Both the position numbers and the translations under genes were made by a program. From Streptomyces sp. CGMCC 4.7035 (GTDB lineage: Bacteria > Actinomycetota > Actinomycetes > Streptomycetales > Streptomycetaceae): a DNA stretch of 64,000 nt. A model generated the notes under the pieces. The model did not search any database. It saw only the letters and a program-made list of their open reading frames with translations, and was not told the origin of the DNA. Below are positions 8,834 to 16,568 of the stretch, piece after piece. The DNA lies in contig NZ_CP134053.1 in the NCBI RefSeq assembly GCF_031583065.1, positions 6,365,001 to 6,429,000 on the forward strand. Reading direction: 5' to 3'. Every line of letters starts with the position of its first letter. The first letter of the stretch is position 1.

Positions 8834-9745
8834 ATGGCGAACGGCGACCTCACGGTGGCGGTGCTGGGTCCGGGCGGGGTCGGCGGTCTGCTCGCCGCAC
8901 TGCTGGCCCGGGCCGGACACCGGGTGATCTGTCTGGCGGGGGACGAGACCGCGCGGACGCTGCGCGAGCAGGGCATCCTCGTCCGCGGTGAGCGGTTCGG
9001 AGAGTTCACGGCGCGGGTCGAGGCGGACACGGAACTGCGCGAGACGGCCGACATCGTGCTCGTCGCGGTGAAGCACACCGCGCTCGACGCCGCGCTGGAG
9101 CGCGTACCGGCGAAGGCACTGGCCGAGGACGCGCTGGTCGTACCCCTGCTGAACGGCGTGGAACACCCGGCCGCCCTGCGCGAGCGCTACGGCGTCGAGC
9201 GGGTGGCGCCCGCCGTCATCCGCGTCGAGTCGACGCGGATCGCGCCCGGGGTGATCGAGCACGGCAGTCCGTTCGTGGAGGTCGACCTGACCGGGGACGC
9301 CGTGGCGCGCGGCCGCCTCGACCGGCTCGCCGGGGCCCTGGAGTGGGCGGGCGTACAGGTCCGTGTGCTGGACGGGGAGGCGGCGGCCCTGTGGGCGAAG
9401 ATGGCGTTCCTCGCGCCGCTCGCGCTGCTGACGACGCGGTACGGCGTGCCGCTCGGCGAGGTCCGCACCCGCCACCGCGAGGAGTTGGTGTCCCTGGTGG
9501 AGGAGACGGCGGCGGTCGGCCGGGCGTGCGGAGCGGCCACGGACGCGGCGGCGGCACTCGCCCGCTACGACTCCTTCCCGCCGGAGATGAGGTCGTCGAT
9601 GCAGCGCGACGCGGAAGCGGGCCGCCCGCTCGAACTCGACGCGATCGGCGGGGCGTTGCTGCGTGCGGCGGAGCGGCACGGGGTGGCAGTGCCGGTGGCG
9701 ACGCGGCTCGTGCGGGAGCTGGGCTGGTCGTTCCTGGGTTCCTGA
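8834..9745 (+). CDS. panE: 2-dehydropantoate 2-reductase family protein (PanE/ApbA)
   Basis: 303 aa, ATG at 8834. N-terminal NADPH-binding Rossmann motif VAVLGPGGVGGLLAALLARAGH (residues about 8-29, shown in part elsewhere in the family as GxGxxG). Ketopantoate-reductase C-domain signatures follow: LNGVEHP near 111, WAKMAFLAPL with the catalytic Lys near 192, and SSMQRDAEAGRPLELDAIGG-type loop near 255-275. It reduces 2-dehydropantoate to pantoate for CoA, but many actinobacterial paralogues act on other keto acids and no pantothenate gene is adjacent. It ends 4 bp from the convergent LysR gene. Confidence 0.85.
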   Translation: MANGDLTVAVLGPGGVGGLLAALLARAGHRVICLAGDETARTLREQGILVRGERFGEFTARVEADTELRETADIVLVAVKHTALDAALERVPAKALAEDALVVPLLNGVEHPAALRERYGVERVAPAVIRVESTRIAPGVIEHGSPFVEVDLTGDAVARGRLDRLAGALEWAGVQVRVLDGEAAALWAKMAFLAPLALLTTRYGVPLGEVRTRHREELVSLVEETAAVGRACGAATDAAAALARYDSFPPEMRSSMQRDAEAGRPLELDAIGGALLRAAERHGVAVPVATRLVRELGWSFLGS

Positions 9746-9749
9746 GCTT

Positions 9750-10643
9750 TCATGGCCCGGTGTTGTGCCGGGTGACGGTGTCGGCGAAGGCGCGGGCGGA
9801 CGGGGACAGGGTGTCCCAGCGGCGTACGGCCCAGCCGACGGCGAGCGGCGGCAGTTCGGGGACGGGTATGAACCGCAGCCCGGGCCGGCCGTGGGCGCGC
9901 CAGCCGGGCAGATCGGGGACGACGGCATGGCCGACGCCCAGTTCGGCGAGGAGGATGGCGGTGTCCCAGTCGGCGACGCTGGTGTCGGAGGCGGCGGCCG
10001 GTATCCCCAACTCGGCGTAGGCGGCTTCGAGTCGGTGGCGCGAGCTGGAGCCCTCGGGCAGACCGACGAGCCGCAGCCCGGCCAGGTCGGCGGCCTCGAC
10101 CCGCTCCCGTCCGGCGAGTTCGTCGTCGGCGGGGACCGCGAGCACCCAGGGCAGCTGGACGACGGGCCGCTGCTCGACTCCGCGCACGGGCGCCCCGAGG
10201 GTCACCCAGGCCAGGTCGAGGCCGGGCTCCCGCAAGGCGTCGAAGCAGCGCCGGCTGGAGCTCTCGGTCCGGAACTCCAGGCTGACCCGAGGATGCCGCC
10301 GCCGGAACTCGGCGACCGCGGCGGCCATGAAGTGCCGCACGGTGACGCTTCCGGTGGCGATCCGTACGACGCCGCCGTCCCCGCGGGCGATCTCCGCGAG
10401 CCTGCGCAGCGCCAGGTCCAGCCCGGAGATCCCCTCCGCGGCGGCCTGCTGGAGCACCCGCCCGGCCCGGGTGGGCACGACCCCGCGGGACTGCCGCTCC
10501 ACCAGTCCGACCCCCACCTCGCGTTCCAGCCGTCGTACGTGCTGGCTGACGGCCGACTGGGTGCAGCCCAGCTCCCGGGCGACGGCGCTCAAGCTGCCGG
10601 CGCGGCAGACGGCGACGAAGACACGCAGATCATCGAGGGTCAC
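9750..10643 (-). CDS. LysR-family transcriptional regulator
   Basis: 297 aa. GTG at 10643 is chosen as a leaderless start because TACCGT ends 8 nt upstream; a TTG three codons earlier is the alternative. The winged HTH occupies residues 1-60 (LDDLRVFVAVCRAGSLSAVA then CTQSAVSQHVRRLE). The effector domain begins near 88 (VVRIATGS) and shows the usual two-lobed periplasmic-binding fold. It is convergent with the panE-like gene, so it does not have the usual divergent LysR arrangement with its target; the target is unknown. Confidence 0.9.
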   Translation of the reverse strand: MTLDDLRVFVAVCRAGSLSAVARELGCTQSAVSQHVRRLEREVGVGLVERQSRGVVPTRAGRVLQQAAAEGISGLDLALRRLAEIARGDGGVVRIATGSVTVRHFMAAAVAEFRRRHPRVSLEFRTESSSRRCFDALREPGLDLAWVTLGAPVRGVEQRPVVQLPWVLAVPADDELAGRERVEAADLAGLRLVGLPEGSSSRHRLEAAYAELGIPAAASDTSVADWDTAILLAELGVGHAVVPDLPGWRAHGRPGLRFIPVPELPPLAVGWAVRRWDTLSPSARAFADTVTRHNTGP

Positions 10644-10773
10644 GGCGCTCAACGGTAGCCGCGGGCCAGGTCAGCGCGTGCACCCGTCAACAATCCACAA
10701 GATCAGACAACCGTTCGAGTGAAGCGGAGGAAGCGGCTCGCACCAGAAAATCGAACAGGCGTAGCATTGCGGC

Positions 10774-11103
10774 GTGGCTGCGACCTATGACTTTCCGAGT
10801 GACCTCCTCGCCGGTCAGGAGGAGCTGCATCAGGTCCGGGCAGAGCTCCTGACCCTGCTGAAGCGGCTTCCCTGGTCGGTGGAACCGCTGGACGGCTTCA
10901 GCGACGACAACGGCTGGCGCAAGGTGGAGCGCCCCGCCTCCCCGGGCTGGACCGAGGACGAACAGGCCGAGGTGGAAAAGCTCCGGCAGCGCGAGCGGGA
11001 GCTCGCGGTGTTCATCTCCTGCCACCGCTTCTGGGCGGAGGTGGCGACCGAGGACAAGGTGGCCACGCGGATGCGCTTGAAGCACGAGCACGAGAACGAG
11101 TGA
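10774..11103 (+). CDS. Conserved hypothetical protein
   Basis: 109 aa and probably leaderless: TAGCAT at 10762-10767 ends 6 nt before the GTG and there is no ribosome binding site. The protein is highly charged and predicted helical. It has a conserved WSVEPLDGF core near 35-45 and a coiled-coil-like stretch EDEQAEVEKLRQRERELAV near 63-80, with the closing residues rich in His/Glu/Lys. I recognise it only as a type of small protein common in Streptomyces; there is no known domain. It is followed by a strong bidirectional hairpin and tRNA-Val on the other strand. Confidence 0.75.
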   Translation: MAATYDFPSDLLAGQEELHQVRAELLTLLKRLPWSVEPLDGFSDDNGWRKVERPASPGWTEDEQAEVEKLRQRERELAVFISCHRFWAEVATEDKVATRMRLKHEHENE

Positions 11104-11141
11104 ACGCCGAACAGCACACCAGGAACGCCCCCGGGCACAGG

Positions 11142-11175
11142 AGAGGCCTCCCGGGGCGATCCCCGGGAGGCCTCT
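11142..11175. terminator. Bidirectional terminator hairpin
   Basis: A perfect 15-bp stem (11142-11156 with 11161-11175) and a 4-nt loop cgat lies 38 bp after the hypothetical gene stop and 16 bp past the 3' end of the convergent tRNA-Val. It would serve both transcripts. Confidence 0.85.
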
Positions 11176-11191
11176 GACCTGCTGTCCATCC

Positions 11192-11266
<75 letters not shown>

Positions 11267-11815
11267 GAGACGAGTCGACAGCCTACATTGCCCGGGGGTG
11301 TGTCCTGCAAACCTGTGCAGCCAGGAGGGCCAGTGCTGGGGATAACCCCACCGTTCCTTGGCAGTGAGCGGGAGTGAGTCCGTCCACCGGCACGCCCCGA
11401 ACGGTTCTGGGCGCACTGGTCGTCCGCTTTCGCAACCGGACGGCGACACGAATCCTGTCCGTGGTCCAGTCCCGGAAGGGCGGAGTCCCTCACGACCTGG
11501 CCAGGTGAACGCGGCCAGAGGCGACGGGGAGGCCCTGAACCATCTCTCTGGTGGAGCAGGGGCCCCGCACGCTGACACCGCGCTCGGCGTCCCAGATCGC
11601 ACCAGCGACACTACCCGGCACCGCAGCAGCCCCCGCAAGCCATCGACACCCTCATCACTCATTCGAGCTAAAGAGCACTTACGCACGCTCCACCGCGAGC
11701 AGTTCCCAACCCCTGATCCGGGAGCGCACCGGATCCTCCCCCGGGCCGTGCACGCGTACGTTCGAAGGACACTTCAGCTTTCCGGCTTCAAGGTCACGGC
11801 CGGCTTCAAGGCCTC
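11267..11815. other. 550-bp stretch with no supported gene, between tRNA-Val and a truncated gene
   Basis: Codon-position GC is flat in all six frames over most of this stretch and no frame gives a recognisable protein. It includes a segment around 11640-11700 less GC-rich than its surroundings. Neither integrase nor transposase residues are visible, and I found no copy of the tRNA 3' end in it. It may be the remains of an element lost from the tRNA locus, or simply a degraded 5' region. Confidence 0.5.
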
Positions 11816-12273
11816 AGGTCGCGGACTGCTCGGCCAGGCATCGGATCGAGGTTCCGCGCGGGGTCGCCGTCAAGGTCGAGGAGGACGACGGGAGCGTGCG
11901 GGCGCAGGGCTTCGAGGAGGCGCTGAGCATTCACACCCAGGACGGTTCGGTGCGGGTGACCGATTCGACGGGGCCGCTGACGCTGAGCAGCGATGACGGG
12001 TCGATCCGGGCGACGGGGGTGGGCTCGCGGCGCGTGCACGCCACCACGCAGGACGGCTCCGTCCACCTGGAGCTAGGGGTCGTGCCCGACCTGGTGGAGT
12101 CGAGCAGCCACGACGGCTCGGTCACGATCGTGCTGCCGCACGACACCTACCGCGTGAGCGCCCACTCCGCCGACGGTTCGGTCCATGTGTCCGTCCCCAG
12201 GGGCTCGAACAGCTCCCATGTGGTGGACGCACGGACGAGGGACGGGTCGGTCACGGTGCGGACGGCGGGATAG
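11816..12273 (+). pseudogene. DUF4097 beta-strand-repeat protein, 5'-truncated
   Basis: From about 11820 the frame reads VADCSARHRIEVPRG and then four to five repeats of a 25-40 residue beta unit centred on DGSVR/DGSI/DGSVH, ending VTVRTAG. This is the C-terminal half of a DUF4097 (bactofilin/adhesin-like) protein. As I recall the family, Streptomyces members carry about 95 further residues upstream: a lipoprotein signal and the first strands. Here the frame remains open upstream as far as 11551, but its residues look like random translation (Pro/Ser/Arg-rich, no signal peptide). The homology breaks sharply near 11816. Truncation by rearrangement is the best reading; an unrecognised internal start is possible. 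Confidence 0.6.
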
Positions 12274-12370
12274 GGCGCCCGCGAACCGCGAACCGCTCGC
12301 CCCGTGTGTTCGTCCTCAACCGGTGGGAGAATGACACCGGGCAGGGCGAATGACAGCACGGGAGAGGGAT

Positions 12371-13855
12371 GTGACGGCGACACCACCGCAGCCGTACCCG
12401 CCGTTTGCGCCATGCGCGCACCACCATCAACCGAGCTGCCGACCCGGTCCCGCGAGCGCACCGTCCTCGGCGGACGGAGCCGGGCTGTCCCCCGGCCGCG
12501 TCCGGCGTCCCGCCCCCGTCGGCCTCCGGCGCGCCACCGCCGCCCGTGACGCCCTCGCCCTCCTCGTCCTCCCCCTCGTCGCCGCCCTGGTTCTCCCCGC
12601 GGCGTTCGCCGGAGGCGGGACGCGGCGGTGGTTCGGGGGGCGGGCCGAGGGGCAGCGGGCCGAGGCGCAGGCCGCCAAGGACGCCGCCGCGGCCGCGTTC
12701 TACGAGCTCGACACCGCCCAGCGCGAGCTGAGGATCTCGATCGAGACCATCGCCGCCGTCGACGACTCCCCCGCCGCCCGCCGCGCGATCGCTGATTTCG
12801 AGGAACTCGGGCGGCTCATCGACGCGGTGAGCCGCAGCTACATCGACGCCGTTGACGCACACGACCTCGACCGGGTCGATCTCGAAGCCTCCGCGGCCTC
12901 CCGCGCCCGCGCGCAACTCGTTTCCGCCAAGGACGAACTCACCCGCGCCAAACAGCAGCTGGATCGTTTCGGCGAGAGCCTCGGGCCGCTGCTCGGCAAG
13001 GCCGAGACCCAGCTCGCCCGGCTCGCCCCCGCCGTGGAACGCGCCCGGCAGGCCCTGCTCGCCGCCAGCAACGCCCTGGATGCCGTCCGGGACTCAGGGC
13101 TCAAGGCCGACGACCTGGCCGCCCGGCTGGCCGCCCTCGCCCCCGAGCTGACCAGGCTCAACCAGGGCGCGGGGCAACACGGCGTGGCGCAGACCCTGGA
13201 GCGCGCCGAGCGGGTGGCCCGGGAGGCCGAGGCCGTGCGTGCGGAGGCCGAGCGGCTGCCGGCGCGGGCCGCCGAGATCGACCACCGGCTCGTCTCCCTG
13301 CGCACCCGGGCGCAGGCGCTCACCACCCGTGCCGGGCAGGTCGAGCCCGTCCTGAGCGAGCTGCGGCGCCGGTTCGCGGCCGCCTGCTGGCAGGACCTCC
13401 AGCACGTGCCGGAGCAGGCCGCCGAGAGCGTACGGCAGGCCGAGCTGAAGCTGAGGGAGGCGCAGGCCGCGCGCGACGCGCAGCGCTGGCCGGACGCGAC
13501 CTCGCTGCTGTCGACCGTACGGGCGCTGCTGAACACGACGGACGAGGCCGTGTCGGCGGCCGGTGAGCGTCTGAAGCGGCTGAACGCCGTGCAGAAGGAT
13601 CCGCAGCAGGAGATCGAGCGGACGCGGTTCGCGATCCGGGACGCACAACGGCTGGCCATGACGGGGCGTACGACGCCCGACCCGCGGCACGCCCGACCGC
13701 TCGACGAATCCGTCGCCCGGCTCGACCGTGCGATCGCCTCGCTGGAGGGCCGCCACCCCGACTACTGGCATTTCCTCACGGAGACGGAAGCCGTGCGGCA
13801 GACGGTGGCGCGGGTGGTCTCGCAGATCAGGGAGGAGCGGGGAGCCGGCCACTGA
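12371..13855 (+). CDS. Membrane-anchored coiled-coil protein
   Basis: 494 aa from a GTG at 12371 (GGAGAGG just upstream); an ATG seven codons earlier is possible. A Pro-rich cytoplasmic leader (PPQPYPPFAP) is followed by one helix at about 60-80 (ALALLVLPLVAALVLP). About 390 residues of almost continuous Ala/Arg/Glu/Leu heptads form a long coiled coil. The C-terminus has a conserved DYWHFLTETEAVRQ segment. No enzymatic motif is seen. The architecture suggests a spacer or scaffold projecting from the membrane. It is convergent with the amidase gene. Confidence 0.8.
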   Translation: MTATPPQPYPPFAPCAHHHQPSCRPGPASAPSSADGAGLSPGRVRRPAPVGLRRATAARDALALLVLPLVAALVLPAAFAGGGTRRWFGGRAEGQRAEAQAAKDAAAAAFYELDTAQRELRISIETIAAVDDSPAARRAIADFEELGRLIDAVSRSYIDAVDAHDLDRVDLEASAASRARAQLVSAKDELTRAKQQLDRFGESLGPLLGKAETQLARLAPAVERARQALLAASNALDAVRDSGLKADDLAARLAALAPELTRLNQGAGQHGVAQTLERAERVAREAEAVRAEAERLPARAAEIDHRLVSLRTRAQALTTRAGQVEPVLSELRRRFAAACWQDLQHVPEQAAESVRQAELKLREAQAARDAQRWPDATSLLSTVRALLNTTDEAVSAAGERLKRLNAVQKDPQQEIERTRFAIRDAQRLAMTGRTTPDPRHARPLDESVARLDRAIASLEGRHPDYWHFLTETEAVRQTVARVVSQIREERGAGH

Positions 13856-13880
13856 GGCCGGCCCCCGGCCCAGGGGTACG

Positions 13881-15053
13881 TCAGGTGCGGTAGGCGTAGT
13901 AGTACGCGTTCGGGTACGCCGCGACGAGGCTCGCCACCGACCGGCGGAGCGTGTTGTTGGAGTGGTAGGTCACGTACGGGATGCCGTTGCTCTTGGCCGT
14001 GACGATCATCGTGTGGTCCTTGGACCCGTCCCGGTCGAAGTCCATCTGGAGGACGTCGCCGACCTCGAGCTGGTAGACGTTGGCGAGGGGAGTCGTCCGC
14101 TTGGAGTTCTGGGCGAACCAGGACCACTCGTTGACGCCGACGAAGGAGTCCGACTGGATGTCGGAGTTGCCGAACCACTTGGTGTAGTCGTACACGTAGC
14201 CCGGAACGTGCTTCCAGCCGCCCGCCTTCAGGGACTGGCTGACGAAGTTGGTGCAGTCGCCGCCGGCGCCGTGCCCGTTGTAGTTCGGGTAGGCCGTGTT
14301 GTAGTTGTTCCAGTACTTCTCCGCGTAGGTCGCCATGGCCTTGTAGTCCAGGGCGGTACCGGTGAGAGTCTTGGGCTTCGCGGCCGGGTTGGGCGTGGTC
14401 GCCGCGCGCGGGGCGTTCGGCATGTTGTCGTCGGCGGTGGTCGGCGCCTTGACGGACGGCTTGGACAGCGTGTTGACCGCGAGGCCCGCGTCGGTGTCGC
14501 GGATCTTCGTCAGCTGCCAGTTGCCCTGCTTGTCGGCCTTGAAGGTCAGCTCGTGGTGGGCCTGGAACCCGGTGGTCTTCGGCGCGTCGCCGCGGACGTT
14601 GTCGTAGGTCAGGGTCGTGGTCTCGGTGACCGCGGCCTTGGCCGTACGGCCCGTCACGCGCGTGGCGTCCAGGGTGACGGTGGTGCTGGCCTTGCTGTAC
14701 TTCTCGCCGGCCTTCGCGAGCTTGTCCTTGCGCTGGTCCAGCGAGGACAGGGTGGCGTCCTCGGTGCGGGCCGTGCCGGAGGACAGCTTGACGTCGCCGG
14801 AGAAGCCGTCGGTCAGCGGCTTCTCACGATTGCTCTGCCCTCCGCTCACCAGGGCGTCCGTGCGGTCGGTGAAGACCGCGTCCGCCAGGCGCTGGAAGGT
14901 GGCCTTGGTCTGCGCGTCCACCGTCGGGTCGTCGATGACGGCCGCGCCGGCGTTCCAGTTGGGCAGCAGGACCGCGCCCGCGACGACAGAGGCGGCCGCC
15001 GCCGTGACTATGGTCGCGCGGCGCCGGCTACGGCTCAATTTCCTTGATTTCAA
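13881..15053 (-). CDS. Secreted amidase-domain protein (Amidase_6)
   Basis: 390 aa. A TTG start at 15053 is supported by GAGGGG 8 nt upstream. A signal peptide with a basic start occupies residues 1-38 and ends AGA-A. The middle (about 60-215) is a mixed beta domain. The C-terminal 150 residues are an Amidase_6/NlpC-like papain fold: nucleophile Cys in GGDCTNFVSQ near 268, catalytic His in KDHTMIVT near 342, and YHSNN near 356. Such enzymes cleave cell-wall peptide amide bonds or hydrolyse amides outside the cell. Two further envelope genes lie upstream on the same strand. Confidence 0.85.
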   Translation of the reverse strand: MKSRKLSRSRRRATIVTAAAASVVAGAVLLPNWNAGAAVIDDPTVDAQTKATFQRLADAVFTDRTDALVSGGQSNREKPLTDGFSGDVKLSSGTARTEDATLSSLDQRKDKLAKAGEKYSKASTTVTLDATRVTGRTAKAAVTETTTLTYDNVRGDAPKTTGFQAHHELTFKADKQGNWQLTKIRDTDAGLAVNTLSKPSVKAPTTADDNMPNAPRAATTPNPAAKPKTLTGTALDYKAMATYAEKYWNNYNTAYPNYNGHGAGGDCTNFVSQSLKAGGWKHVPGYVYDYTKWFGNSDIQSDSFVGVNEWSWFAQNSKRTTPLANVYQLEVGDVLQMDFDRDGSKDHTMIVTAKSNGIPYVTYHSNNTLRRSVASLVAAYPNAYYYAYRT

Positions 15054-15212
15054 CGATGATTCCCCTCTACGCCGGTACTCGGATACCGGGAGACGGCATC
15101 TTCGCACGACGTGTGTGCCTTCTGTGAAGGGGGTGGTACAAGAGCATCGGGGAACATGGGTGGCCGGTCGTCAACCACCGTTCGTAGTGGTCGGTTCACC
15201 GGTCGCCGGTCG

Positions 15213-16511
15213 TCAGTTCACCACGGCCGACCAGTCGGCCGGAGACTGCGCGGGGTCCAGGGTGCGCAACCGCTCCAGCGTCTCGGGCTTCTGCACGTCG
15301 AGCCAGTCGGCCAGTTCCTTGAAGGACACGCACCTGACCCCCTTCTTGGTGCACACGTTCTTCACCACCTGGTCGATGGCCTTCATGTAGATGCCGCCGT
15401 TCCAGTTCTCGAAGTGGTTGCCGATGAACAACGGCGCCCTGCTGCCGTAGTACACGCGGTTGAAGCCGTTCATGTAGGCCTGGACGGCCTGCTGCTCCCA
15501 CTCGGGGTACTTCGACGGGTCGCCGCTGACCTCGCCTCCGGTCTGGTTGTAGAGCATGTTGAAGTCCATCGACACGGCCTGATGCTTGCCGTTGAACGGG
15601 AGCAGTTGCAGCGGGAAGTCCCAGATGCCGTTCTTCTTCTTCGGCCATATCTGGAAGTCGCCCGGGTTGCTGGCGTCATAGCTCCAGCCGTAGCTCTTGA
15701 TGGCCTTCAGCAGGTTCGGCTGGCCCTCCAGGCAGGGCGCGCGGCCGCCGGCGACCTCCTTCCTGAAGTCGAAGGGCAGCGGGGCGATGTCCTTGAAGCC
15801 CGTGTTGGTCTTCCAGTTCTCGACGAGCGAGAAGAACTGGTCGATCTCGCTCTTCCACTCGTCGACGCTCCAGTCCCCGCCACCCTTGGCGTCGCAGAAG
15901 TGGCCGTTGAAGTGGGTGCCTATCTCGTTGCCCTCGTTGTACGCCTCGCGCAGCTGTTCCAGCGTGGTGCGGATGTGCTCGTCGGTGGGGTAGTCGATCG
16001 CGGCCTCGCCCGCCTTGTGCTGCGGCCCGTGGTAGAGGTCCTTCTTGCTCTTGGGCAGCAGGTAGATGCCCGTGAGGAAGAACGTCATGTGGGCGTTGTA
16101 CTCCTTGGCCAACTCCCGGTAGTGCGAGAAGAGCTGGTCGTCCCCCTGGAGGGCGCCGTCCCAGGAGAAGACGACGAACTGGGGCGGCTTCTCGCCCGGT
16201 TTGAGCGGCTCGGCCTTCAACTGGCCCTTCTGCGGGCCGGTGTACGAGGTGGAGCCGTCACCGAGGACCTTCGTCTTGCCGTCCCACGGGGGTTCCTTGG
16301 TCGCCTTGGCGGTATCGCTCTTGCCGTCGCTCTTGCCCGCACTGGCGGACGCGGTCGCCGCGTTGCTGTCCTCGCGGGCCACCAGGAAGGTCACGGTCAC
16401 GGACGCGACGGCGAGGAGGGCCGCCAGGGTCACGAAACCCTCGCGGCTGTTCCAACGTTTGGTGCGGGCGGGGCGGGCGCGGCGGCGGCGGCGGCCGGAA
16501 CTCGTTGTCAT
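15213..16511 (-). CDS. Polysaccharide-deacetylase-like membrane-anchored protein
   Basis: 432 aa, ATG at 16511 with a weak ribosome binding site. A very basic cytoplasmic start (GRRRRRARPARTKR) precedes one signal-anchor helix at 27-46, then a Ser/Lys/Asp linker. The extracellular domain has NodB-like features: the Asp motif FSWDGA near 118 (in place of TFDDG), and HxxxH in GTHFNGHF near 202. The later motifs are diverged (DFRKEVAGGRAPC and WSYDASN). It could deacetylate a wall glycan or be an inactive relative. It starts 57 bp after the transglycosylase stop and is probably co-transcribed with it. Confidence 0.75.
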   Translation of the reverse strand: MTTSSGRRRRRARPARTKRWNSREGFVTLAALLAVASVTVTFLVAREDSNAATASASAGKSDGKSDTAKATKEPPWDGKTKVLGDGSTSYTGPQKGQLKAEPLKPGEKPPQFVVFSWDGALQGDDQLFSHYRELAKEYNAHMTFFLTGIYLLPKSKKDLYHGPQHKAGEAAIDYPTDEHIRTTLEQLREAYNEGNEIGTHFNGHFCDAKGGGDWSVDEWKSEIDQFFSLVENWKTNTGFKDIAPLPFDFRKEVAGGRAPCLEGQPNLLKAIKSYGWSYDASNPGDFQIWPKKKNGIWDFPLQLLPFNGKHQAVSMDFNMLYNQTGGEVSGDPSKYPEWEQQAVQAYMNGFNRVYYGSRAPLFIGNHFENWNGGIYMKAIDQVVKNVCTKKGVRCVSFKELADWLDVQKPETLERLRTLDPAQSPADWSAVVN

Positions 16512-16568
16512 GGGCGGCTCGTTCTGCGAGGAGGGGGGTGGTCACATGCTGTGTCTCGGTCGCCGGCG

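Noticed and set aside
11358..11815. Integrase or transposase fragment next to tRNA-Val
   Set aside because: No tyrosine recombinase (R-H-R-Y) or DDE residues are visible in any frame. The stretch is left as unassigned.
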